Shown: piece by piece, positions 25,311-31,864 of the stretch | Layout: every line of letters starts with the position of its first letter | Position numbering within the stretch: position 1 is the stretch's first letter | From: Oceanospirillaceae bacterium | GTDB taxonomy: Bacteria > Pseudomonadota > Gammaproteobacteria > Pseudomonadales > Balneatricaceae | Length of the DNA stretch: 44,706 bases | NCBI GenBank assembly: GCA_003521845.1 | Contig: DPHB01000026.1 | Span: 196,136-240,841 of the forward strand | Direction: 5' to 3' | Made by a program: the position numbers and the translations under genes | Notes under the pieces: generated by a model | Seen by the model: the letters and a program-made list of their open reading frames with translations, nothing else | Databases searched by the model: none | Told to the model about the DNA's origin: nothing

Positions 25311-26635
25311 GATACTTTTCCTGCATCTACTTGCTGCTCAGCAACAGGCACGGGCAACACATTGGCAAGGGGCCGATCTAAGCCCATAGCCGAACGGGTG
25401 AATACAGTCTTCGCCAGGGGGATATTTTGCATTGCTAACAAACCCAATTGACGACCAATGGTTAGGCTCTTATCGCGACTAGAAAACAACTTCATAACCT
25501 GATCACTGGCGCCTACTGTGCGTTTTTGGTCGCCTCTGCTAGCCTCAACGAATTTTTGCAAATAGGCCAAGTCGCCTATGGCTGCTTGATTTTTACAGGC
25601 CATGTGCACTTGTTCAGCAAGGGCAAAGGCACCGCGCAAGGCCAAATTAAAACCTTGACCAGCAATCGGGTGTAGAGTGTGCGCGGCGTTACCAATAACC
25701 GCTAGGCCTTGGCGTGCTTGTTCTTTGGCTACGCTTAAAGACAAGGGGTAAACTTGGCGTTCACCCAAGGCCCGAAATTGCCCCATACGAAAACCAATTT
25801 GATTCTGTAATTCAGTCAGCAGCGTTGCATTGTCCATGGTAGATAACTCTGCCTGCCTCTGTTTGGGTTGTGTCCACACAATAGCAGCCCGATGCGGGTG
25901 ATAGTCATGGCTGCTGGCCGAGGTAGCAGCGGGCAGTAACGGCAACACAGCCATCGGGCCTTTACTAGTAAAACGTTCGCAAGCTAAACCATGGTGAGCC
26001 TTATCCAAAGCCACATTGACAACCACGGCAACCTGGTCATAACTTTGCTGATGGTTATACATACCCAAGCTATCACGCAGGCTGGAACGGCCGCCATCTG
26101 CCATGATAACCAGCTGACAAATAACTTCGGTTTTCTCCACTTGACCACCCACAGTGCGCTCATACACCAATTTACTATCTTGGCGGGCGTTATCAACCTG
26201 CAACACTTGTGCCTGATCGATGATGGATACCTGAGCCACGCAGCGCTGCGTTAGTTGCTGCCAAAATACCTGCCCCATGTGCTGATTTTGTAATACATAA
26301 CCCAAGGCTTGTTGATCCATCTCTTGAGCCTGCATCTGGGCACCAAATGGCTGCCCCTGGTCACTGACATCAATATCCATTATGGGCTGTGCTTGGCTGC
26401 ATAGATCTGCCCAAACACCGATGCTATCTAATAAGTTACGACTACCCAAGGCCAAGGCGGTAGCGCGGCCATCAAGGTCGCCAGCGGCGGTCGGGGTGCT
26501 GTCTTCGGCCTTGGCCGCATCAATAATGGCAATACTGAGCTGGTAACGCTGCGCAATACCAGCTAACGCCAAGGCCATGGAAGCCCCTACCAGGCCACCA
26601 CCCACAATCACAATATCGTAACTGACGTGCTTCAT
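25307..26635 (-). CDS. ubiH: UbiH-type FAD-dependent ubiquinone hydroxylase
   Basis: A 442-residue flavoprotein monooxygenase that hydroxylates the ubiquinone precursor ring (UbiH, C4). It shows YDIVIVGGGLVGASMALAL, LDGRATALALGSRNLLDSIG (UbiH-like), LVIMADGGRSSLRDSLG, and LAVIGNAAHTLHPIAGQGFN (usually GDAAH, here GNAAH as in many UbiH). It is the third gene of ygfB-pepP-ubiH-ubiI, the same order as in E. coli. It starts five bases after the pepP stop and overlaps ubiI by four bases. Confidence 0.93.
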   Translation of the reverse strand: MKHVSYDIVIVGGGLVGASMALALAGIAQRYQLSIAIIDAAKAEDSTPTAAGDLDGRATALALGSRNLLDSIGVWADLCSQAQPIMDIDVSDQGQPFGAQMQAQEMDQQALGYVLQNQHMGQVFWQQLTQRCVAQVSIIDQAQVLQVDNARQDSKLVYERTVGGQVEKTEVICQLVIMADGGRSSLRDSLGMYNHQQSYDQVAVVVNVALDKAHHGLACERFTSKGPMAVLPLLPAATSASSHDYHPHRAAIVWTQPKQRQAELSTMDNATLLTELQNQIGFRMGQFRALGERQVYPLSLSVAKEQARQGLAVIGNAAHTLHPIAGQGFNLALRGAFALAEQVHMACKNQAAIGDLAYLQKFVEASRGDQKRTVGASDQVMKLFSSRDKSLTIGRQLGLLAMQNIPLAKTVFTRSAMGLDRPLANVLPVPVAEQQVDAGKVS

Positions 26636-26640
26636 ATAAC

Positions 26641-27969
26641 TTATTCTGCGTTTTGCATTAATGCTTCAATAGCGCCAACTGTAACAGGCACGTGGCGGGT
26701 AAGGTTTTCATGGCCGTGATCAGTCACCACAATATTGTCTTCAATACGCACACCTATACCTAACCACTTGGCATCAACATCAGCCGTGTCGGCAGCTATA
26801 TAAATACCCGGCTCCACAGTAGTCACCATACCAGATCGCAATGGTCGCCATTGGTCATCAATTTTGTACTGACCTACGTCGTGCACGTCCATGCCCAACC
26901 AATGGCCAACGCCGTGTAAATAAAACGGCTTATAGGCTTCATCTTTGATAAGTTGTGCCACATCGCCCTGAAGAATACCTAGATCAACAAGCCCTTGCGT
27001 AATCACCAGCACCGCAGCATCTTGCATAGCGTTAACGGGGACGCCGTCTTTTACCACGGCAATTGCTGCCTCTAGGGCCTCTAAAACGATGTTATAGATT
27101 TGCTTTTGCGGTTCACTAAAGCAGCCATTCACAGGGAAGGTGCGGGTGATGTCGGCGGCGTAATAATCAATTTCACAACCGGCATCAATCAATACCAAAT
27201 CACCATCTTGCAAGGGCTGGTTATTATCCTCGTAATGCAAAATACAGGCATTGTCTCCACCGGCTACAATACTTCCATAAGCCAAGCGCGGGCTGGCCTC
27301 CATGCTACAGGCATGACTGAAATGGGCAGCTAACTGATACTCCATCACGCCAGGCTGGCTGCTTTGCATTAGGCGCTGATGGGCGCGAGCAGAAATATCA
27401 CAAGCCTGCCGCATAACGGCCAGTTCGGCATCTGACTTGATCAAACGCATCTCGTTTAACAAGGCATCTAGGTCGGCATAAAACTCAGGCGCTGCTGCGC
27501 CTTGGCGAGTGCGGCCGCGCAAGCGCCCACTACTGGCATCGATATGTTGTTTTACATCACTGCGGCCTTGGGCAGAATAAACAATACTGGCGCCATCCAA
27601 CCAAGCATCCAAACTAGCCTCCAACTCACTAATTGGTTTGGCTTCATCTACCTGCAAAGACTCTGGCGCGGCCTCTACGCCTAAGCGACGACCATGCCAA
27701 GTTTCTTGTAAGCGGTCTTTTTCCAAGCATAGTATTAGACTGTCAAAACCCGTATCTGTGTTGCGCATCAACAAGGCTGAGCCTGATTCAACCAAGCCCG
27801 TTAGGTAATACATATAGCTATCTTGGCGATAAGCATGATCGACATCGCCATTGCGTATTGCCGTAGTCGCAGCGCACACCAAGACCACAGAACCTCCAGG
27901 CAACTGTGCCATTAGTTTTTGGCGACGTGCCGGGTACTCTTGCTTAGGCAATACGGGTAAACATGTCAT
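26641..27969 (-). CDS. pepP: Xaa-Pro aminopeptidase
   Basis: PepP removes N-terminal residues preceding proline. The protein has an N-terminal domain (about 1-170) and a C-terminal pita-bread fold with the metal ligands in LVLIDAGCEIDYYAADITRT, FYLHGVGHWLGMDVHD, TVEPGIYI and GVRIEDNI. I chose ATG at 27969 (MTCLPVLPKQEYPARRQKLM), giving 442 residues against 441 in E. coli. A TTG ten codons earlier would overlap ygfB by 29 bases. With ATG, the start follows the ygfB stop at once (TAATATG). It is in the ygfB-ubi operon. Confidence 0.94.
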   Translation of the reverse strand: MTCLPVLPKQEYPARRQKLMAQLPGGSVVLVCAATTAIRNGDVDHAYRQDSYMYYLTGLVESGSALLMRNTDTGFDSLILCLEKDRLQETWHGRRLGVEAAPESLQVDEAKPISELEASLDAWLDGASIVYSAQGRSDVKQHIDASSGRLRGRTRQGAAAPEFYADLDALLNEMRLIKSDAELAVMRQACDISARAHQRLMQSSQPGVMEYQLAAHFSHACSMEASPRLAYGSIVAGGDNACILHYEDNNQPLQDGDLVLIDAGCEIDYYAADITRTFPVNGCFSEPQKQIYNIVLEALEAAIAVVKDGVPVNAMQDAAVLVITQGLVDLGILQGDVAQLIKDEAYKPFYLHGVGHWLGMDVHDVGQYKIDDQWRPLRSGMVTTVEPGIYIAADTADVDAKWLGIGVRIEDNIVVTDHGHENLTRHVPVTVGAIEALMQNAE

Positions 27970-27970
27970 A

Positions 27971-28549
27971 TTAGTGAACCGCTGGAGGTTGCTGGTCAAC
28001 AGCGGCTTGATTGAACTCGCTAAATACCATTAGCGCCGCCATGCGCACATACTCAGTCAATTCCATTAGACTCTGTTCCGCCTCAGCGTTGTCATCATCG
28101 TCCAAGGAAACCATGGCTATTTGTGACAAATCATCCATGGTTTCGGTAATTTCTTCGTTTAGCTTTTGCTTCTTGCGATCGTATGCCAAGCCAAAGCCAC
28201 CCAAAAATCCGCTACACCAGCTACCCAGGGATTCGGCACGGGCAGCTATTTCGGTATCGTCATCAGGCAACAGCAGAGTAAAGGTAAAACCGCCGTCACT
28301 AAGCTGCGACAAAGCCAACTCGTATAACCCAACCAACTCGGTTTTATCGTCGTCATCTTCAACTTCTTGTACATCAAGATGAGCCACTACCATAGCCAAC
28401 CAGGCAGCAGCATCAAAACGCACACCCGCAGCAAGCTGCCCGCACATTAGGCCATGTAGTTCGGCAGGCGTACCAAAGGCACCCATTTCAACGAACATAT
28501 CGGCAAAATCATCAAAACAATAGGACACGGTTTCTGGCATATCAGACAT
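27971..28549 (-). CDS. ygfB: UPF0149 family protein YgfB
   Basis: A 192-residue acidic cytosolic protein of the UPF0149/YgfB family, with the typical LHGLMCGQLAAG near residue 30 and SWCSGFLGGFGLAY near 110. The family role is not settled; in Pseudomonas YgfB has been linked to regulation of beta-lactamase expression through AlpA. It is first in the operon ygfB-pepP-ubiH-ubiI and divergent from the zapB-like gene at 28668, the usual arrangement. Confidence 0.9.
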   Translation of the reverse strand: MSDMPETVSYCFDDFADMFVEMGAFGTPAELHGLMCGQLAAGVRFDAAAWLAMVVAHLDVQEVEDDDDKTELVGLYELALSQLSDGGFTFTLLLPDDDTEIAARAESLGSWCSGFLGGFGLAYDRKKQKLNEEITETMDDLSQIAMVSLDDDDNAEAEQSLMELTEYVRMAALMVFSEFNQAAVDQQPPAVH

Positions 28550-28667
28550 AGATTTAGCTCAAGCAATAACAAACCTAGTGATTATACCTGAATAATCAGG
28601 GGTGTCCGACCATTGACCGACCGCGAACCAGTGTTTAATATTATTTTTTTACTTATTGGTTATTACT

Positions 28668-28910
28668 GTGTCCAAAATCCATTCCTTGGTGCTGCATATT
28701 GAACAGCTGCTCAAGCAACACCAATTACTACAACAAGAAAACCAAACCTTGCGCGCTCAAATAGCGGAACAGGAAGAAACACTGACCAACTTGGATATTA
28801 GCCAAAACCAGCAAGGCTATTCTGCTGCGGACGAAGCCACCATGCAGCGCCTGATTGACCTAGTTGATAACAACCTACAAGTCGATGAGGCAAGCAAAGA
28901 TGAGCAATAA
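28668..28910 (+). CDS. Small coiled-coil protein (ZapB-like, TIGR02449 type)
   Basis: An 80-residue protein that is almost wholly coiled coil: LVLHIEQLLKQHQLLQQENQ, then TLRAQIAEQEETLTNLD, followed by a polar region and a short C-terminal helix. Small coiled-coil genes of the TIGR02449 group commonly precede zapA. I chose GTG at 28668; a TTG four codons earlier is the alternative, and neither has a strong ribosome site. It overlaps zapA by 11 bases. A role with ZapA at the division ring is inferred from position and structure. Confidence 0.7.
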   Translation: MSKIHSLVLHIEQLLKQHQLLQQENQTLRAQIAEQEETLTNLDISQNQQGYSAADEATMQRLIDLVDNNLQVDEASKDEQ

Positions 28911-29205
28911 TGTCGCTGTAAAAATCACCATATTGGGCCAAAGTTATACCCTGACAAGCCCGGCGGGCAAAGAAGAACAGCTACGTGAGGCAGCCCAATT
29001 ATTGGACAACCGTCTGCGTACAATTAAAGATAGTGGCCGTGTCGTAGGCCTTGAGCGCATGGCAGTCATGGCGGCTTTAAACTTTAGTGCAGAAGCCTTG
29101 CAAACCCGCAAAGACATGGCAACAATGGAACTAGCCTTGGGCCAACTTGATGCCAAAGTGAGCCATCAATTAGACCTATATCAAGGTACCAGCGACTACG
29201 ATTAA
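28900..29205 (+). CDS. zapA: Cell division protein ZapA
   Basis: ZapA cross-links FtsZ filaments at midcell. From ATG at 28900 the protein has 101 residues: VAVKITILGQSYTLTSPAGK, EEQLREAAQLLDNRLRTIKD, RMAVMAALNFSAEAL, then a coiled-coil tail. The frame is open 12 codons further upstream, but ATG at 28900 has GAGG about ten bases upstream and matches the family start. It overlaps the small coiled-coil gene. 6S RNA follows with its own promoter starting ten bases after the zapA stop. Confidence 0.94.
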   Translation: MSNNVAVKITILGQSYTLTSPAGKEEQLREAAQLLDNRLRTIKDSGRVVGLERMAVMAALNFSAEALQTRKDMATMELALGQLDAKVSHQLDLYQGTSDYD

Positions 29206-29214
29206 CATTGACCG

Positions 29215-29243
29215 TTGCCAGATCAAACTAGGAGGCATATAAT
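29215..29243 (+). promoter_or_regulatory. Sigma-70 promoter of 6S RNA
   Basis: TTGCCA (29215-29220), 17-base spacer, then a perfect TATAAT (29238-29243). It predicts a start near 29250, which agrees with the 5' end of the 6S structure. An additional TTGACC at 29208 is too far (24 bases) to serve. Confidence 0.85.
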
Positions 29244-29249
29244 GCGCCT

Positions 29250-29429
29250 AAGACTCCCTGTAGTTATCGACAGCCGGTTATGTCCTTGAGCCGATAATAC
29301 CAGTTTGGAAGGGGCCCGCTTTGGTTCTGTGCATGTCCGCTTGACGGAAAGCCTTCTATCAGACAGCCGCTTCCCCCTTGAACCTTCGGGTTCAGGGCCT
29401 CTACCGGAAACGCAACTGTGGGGAGTCCT
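29250..29429 (+). ncRNA. ssrS: 6S RNA
   Basis: 6S RNA binds sigma-70 RNA polymerase as an open-promoter mimic. The closing stem is formed by GACTCCC at the 5' end and GGGGAGTC at the 3' end. Conserved elements are the CCTTGAGCCGATA box near 29283-29295 and the hairpin CCTTGAACCTTCGGGTTCAGGG, which match the E. coli CCUGAGCCGAUA and CCUUGAACCAAGGGUUCA. Length is about 180 bases, as expected. It follows zapA as in most gammaproteobacteria; the ends are estimated to within a few bases. Confidence 0.95.
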
Positions 29430-29441
29430 ATACATATTCCT

Positions 29442-29480
29442 AAAAAGGGTAGCTGAACTTCCGTTCACCTACCCTTTTTT
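29442..29480 (+). terminator. Terminator after 6S RNA
   Basis: AAAAAGGGTAG pairs with CTACCCTTTTT, with an inner TGAAC/GTTCA stem and TTCC loop and a single C-C mismatch; TTTTTT ends at 29480. The A-run on the left also allows termination on the other strand. Confidence 0.92.
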
Positions 29481-29497
29481 ACGCCTGCCGTTTCAGC

Positions 29498-29596
29498 AAT
29501 TGTAAAGATAGACTGGCACTTTGGGGTCAGAGGGCCTGCCCCATGAGCGCAGCGAGTGCTTTGGGTACCCCAAAGTGCCAGTCTATCTTTACAATT
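29498..29596. repeat. 99-bp element with 30-bp perfect terminal inverted repeats
   Basis: The arms 29498-29527 and 29567-29596 are exact reverse complements over 30 bases (AATTGTAAAGATAGACTGGC at the outer end of the left arm). The 39-base centre includes GGGCCTGCCCC and GCGCAGCGAGTGC. The arms carry GACTGGCACTTT, also present at 34206-34217 after rpiA, and GGGGTCAGA, also present in the palindrome at 6292. No coding sequence or target duplication is apparent. It looks like a REP/MITE-type element inserted after 6S RNA. Confidence 0.9.
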
Positions 29597-29605
29597 ATTT
29601 TGAGC

Positions 29606-29632
29606 AAAAAAAAGGCGGGAACGCGTCCCGCC
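29606..29632 (-). terminator. Rho-independent terminator on the minus strand
   Basis: GGCGGGA (29614-29620) and TCCCGCC (29626-29632) form a seven-pair stem with loop ACGCG; on the minus strand it is followed by eight T (complement of 29613-29606). No annotated minus-strand gene lies upstream within the 29633-31864 interval, where cpxRA is on the plus strand. Confidence 0.85.
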
Positions 29633-29675
29633 GCAAAGGCACTTGCCTGAGTCATCTGAGTAATAACTTAGAACA
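29606..29675 (-). ncRNA. Candidate small RNA divergent from cpxRA
   Basis: A predicted transcript of about 70 bases between the promoter-like sequence at 29712-29681 and the terminator at 29632-29606. The body reads TTATTACTCAGATGACTCAG, then GGCAAGTGCC, then the terminator hairpin. No plausible reading frame occupies it. A strong intrinsic terminator with no gene in front of it, a -10 box, and an adjacent CpxR box are the evidence. It matches no small RNA family I know. Transcription is not proven. Confidence 0.5.
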
Positions 29676-29680
29676 CTTGT

Positions 29681-29712
29681 AGTATAAGGATCGCAACGCA
29701 AACGTGTGTCAA
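29681..29712 (-). promoter_or_regulatory. Candidate minus-strand promoter for the small RNA
   Basis: On the minus strand TTGACA (29712-29707) and TATACT (29686-29681) are both near consensus, but the spacer is 20 bases, longer than the ideal 17. Such a spacing is typical of promoters needing an activator; the CpxR box lies just upstream. Confidence 0.45.
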
Positions 29713-29718
29713 GCTGGC

Positions 29719-29733
29719 GTAAAGAAACGTAAA
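29719..29733. promoter_or_regulatory. CpxR-binding box
   Basis: GTAAAGAAACGTAAA fits the CpxR consensus GTAAA-N5-GTAAA exactly. It is 72 bases before the cpxR start, consistent with autoregulation, and its centre is about 51 bases upstream of the predicted start of the divergent small RNA. Consensus is established for enterobacterial CpxR; binding here is inferred. Confidence 0.8.
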
Positions 29734-29804
29734 GCGCAAGCTTGGATTAGGGCTAGCGCTCGCCACTTGTGGCACAATGGCGTTATCGATAAAGGAGTTA
29801 ATCA

Positions 29805-30512
29805 ATGAGCACCAATACCAGCATCCTACTAGTTGAAGACGACCTAGAACTAAATGAATTACTGACTGAATTCTTACAACTGGAAGATTTCCATGTCACC
29901 AGTGCGTTTGACGGTGCCGAAGGTCTAGAGCAAGCTCAACATGGCGATTTTGACGCTATTGTTTTGGATATTATGCTACCTAAAATTAATGGTTTAGAGG
30001 TGCTCAAGCAGCTACGCAATAGCAAGAAAACGCCGGTACTCATGTTAACGGCGCGTGGCGATGAAGTGGACCGCATTGTAGGGTTTGAAATGGGTGCCGA
30101 TGATTACCTGCCCAAACCTTGCAACCCACGTGAACTGATTGCCCGTATCAAGGCCATACTAAGACGCGTTGACATGGACACCGAAGACCAGCGCAAGACA
30201 AACAAAAACGGCGTACTAAAATTAGACGATGTGGAAGTCAATCCAGCCACACGAGTTGCCACTTTAAGCAATGAGGTACTGGAACTAACCAGCACCGAAT
30301 TCAACTTATTAGAAAGCCTGCTTACCAATGCTGGTAGTGTACTAAGCAAAGAAGACCTCACGGAAACCGCCCTCGGCCGCAAACTTACCATGTATGACCG
30401 TAGTGTCGATATGCACCTTAGCAACCTCCGCCGCAAACTAGGCCCTTTCAGTGATGGCGAACCACGTATCAAGACAGTACGTGGTGTTGGTTATATTTAC
30501 GTCGCCCGATAA
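29805..30512 (+). CDS. cpxR: Response regulator CpxR
   Basis: An OmpR-family regulator of envelope stress, 235 residues. The receiver domain (1-120) has the acidic pair E11-D12-D13, the phosphoacceptor D55 in IVLDIMLP, and K104 in DYLPKPCNPREL. The winged-helix DNA-binding domain (about 135-235) has LTSTEFNLLESLLTNAGSVL, DRSVDMHLSNLRRKLGP and VRGVGYIYV. AAAGGAG lies eight bases before ATG at 29805. It is followed by cpxA after 18 bases. An exact CpxR box upstream suggests autoregulation. No cpxP is present next to it. Confidence 0.93.
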   Translation: MSTNTSILLVEDDLELNELLTEFLQLEDFHVTSAFDGAEGLEQAQHGDFDAIVLDIMLPKINGLEVLKQLRNSKKTPVLMLTARGDEVDRIVGFEMGADDYLPKPCNPRELIARIKAILRRVDMDTEDQRKTNKNGVLKLDDVEVNPATRVATLSNEVLELTSTEFNLLESLLTNAGSVLSKEDLTETALGRKLTMYDRSVDMHLSNLRRKLGPFSDGEPRIKTVRGVGYIYVAR

Positions 30513-30530
30513 GGCGCAGCGAGACTCACT

Positions 30531-31862
30531 ATGCGCAGTTTATATTGGAAAATATTTCTCTTTTTTTGGGTAACACTGATACTTACCATGGCATCAGTTG
30601 TGACCTTAACCGGCACTATTATCGAAAATCGGCAAAAACTGGAATCGCACCAGATTATCGAAATCGCTATGGAGCTGACCGATGTCTACGAACAAGAAGG
30701 GCGTAAGAAACTAGCTTATGAATTGCGCGAAGTGGACGAGCACCATGGCATCAAGGCGTTTATTTTGGATGAGTACAAGCGCCCCATTAGTCGCGTCCAT
30801 CTACCTAAAGACTGGCTATCCTTTACCCAACCCCTCAACCCAGAGCGTTTTAAAGAACGCACTAGCCGCGGCCTTAAGGCTTACCATGTATCCAGCAGTA
30901 GCGGCCGCCGCTACACCTTTGTAGCTCAAGTGTTCCGCGACAGAAGTTACCAGTACTGGTTTCCACACTTACCTGCGCTACAGCTATTTACGGCTTTATT
31001 AATCGTGGCGTCTCTCACGGCATTTATTACCTGGCGTATTACCAATCCGTTAAATCGCTTACGCCGAGCCACCAACGCTTTTGCTCGTGGCGAGTTTGAA
31101 GCCAGGGTGGACAACGAAGTATGCTGTCGTAAAGATGAGATCAGCCAACTCGGTCTTGCTTTCAACAATATGGCCGAGCGTATTTCATTACTCTTAAGCA
31201 ACCAACAGCGCTTATTCCGTGACATTTCCCACGAACTACGCACACCTTTGGCGCGCCAGCAAATTGCCTTGGAACTGCTTGCTCGTAAGTTGCCCGAAAA
31301 AGATAAATCGGGCACCGAACGCATTGAACGCGAAATCGGCCGCATGAATGAATTGATCGATCAGGTCTTAACTCTACTTCGCTTAGAGCAAGGAGAAAAC
31401 AAAGCGGAGCAAAGCAACTATAACCTTAGTAGCCTAATTCATCAGGTTGTTCATGATGCTACCTTTGAGGCGCAAAACGACGACAAGATCAGCCTAAATC
31501 TACCTAACGCTTGTAACTTGATGGGCTGCCCAGAGCTTACCTCCCGTGCCCTAGAAAACATTATCCGTAATGCCCTGCGCTATACGGGTGACGAAGGCAA
31601 AGTTTATATCAATGTATCTCAAGCCAAGGAATGGTTAAGTATTAGCATTGCTGATGATGGCCCGGGCGTACCTGAAGAATCACTCAAACATCTGTTTGAG
31701 CCCTTCTACCGCGTGGAAGAAAGCCGCAACCAACAAGCCGGTGGCTACGGCATTGGCATGGCTATTGCGGAACAAGCCATGCGTAGCCAGGGCGGTAGCA
31801 TCAAGGCCAGCAATCGACCTGAAGGCGGCCTACAGATCGATATCAGCTTGCCGATCAAATAA
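30531..31862 (+). CDS. cpxA: Sensor histidine kinase CpxA
   Basis: A 443-residue inner-membrane kinase that phosphorylates CpxR on envelope stress. TM1 is about 8-28, a periplasmic domain about 30-147, TM2 about 149-170, HAMP about 170-222 (ITNPLNRLRRATNAFARGEF). The H-box is FRDISHELRTPLARQQIALE with H234. The ATP-binding domain has LENIIRNALRYTGD, IADDGPGVPEE, FEPFYRVEESR and GGYGIGMAIAEQA. It ends two bases before the ilvA stop on the other strand, with no terminator between them. Confidence 0.93.
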   Translation: MRSLYWKIFLFFWVTLILTMASVVTLTGTIIENRQKLESHQIIEIAMELTDVYEQEGRKKLAYELREVDEHHGIKAFILDEYKRPISRVHLPKDWLSFTQPLNPERFKERTSRGLKAYHVSSSSGRRYTFVAQVFRDRSYQYWFPHLPALQLFTALLIVASLTAFITWRITNPLNRLRRATNAFARGEFEARVDNEVCCRKDEISQLGLAFNNMAERISLLLSNQQRLFRDISHELRTPLARQQIALELLARKLPEKDKSGTERIEREIGRMNELIDQVLTLLRLEQGENKAEQSNYNLSSLIHQVVHDATFEAQNDDKISLNLPNACNLMGCPELTSRALENIIRNALRYTGDEGKVYINVSQAKEWLSISIADDGPGVPEESLKHLFEPFYRVEESRNQQAGGYGIGMAIAEQAMRSQGGSIKASNRPEGGLQIDISLPIK

Positions 31863-31864
31863 GG

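Noticed and set aside
27970..27999. Ten-codon N-terminal extension of pepP from TTG
   Set aside because: It overlaps ygfB and ATG at 27969 matches the family start and length.
29465..29701. 78-codon minus-strand reading frame across the inverted repeat
   Set aside because: It runs through both repeat arms and the terminator, has no ribosome site or recognisable composition, and is explained by the repeats.
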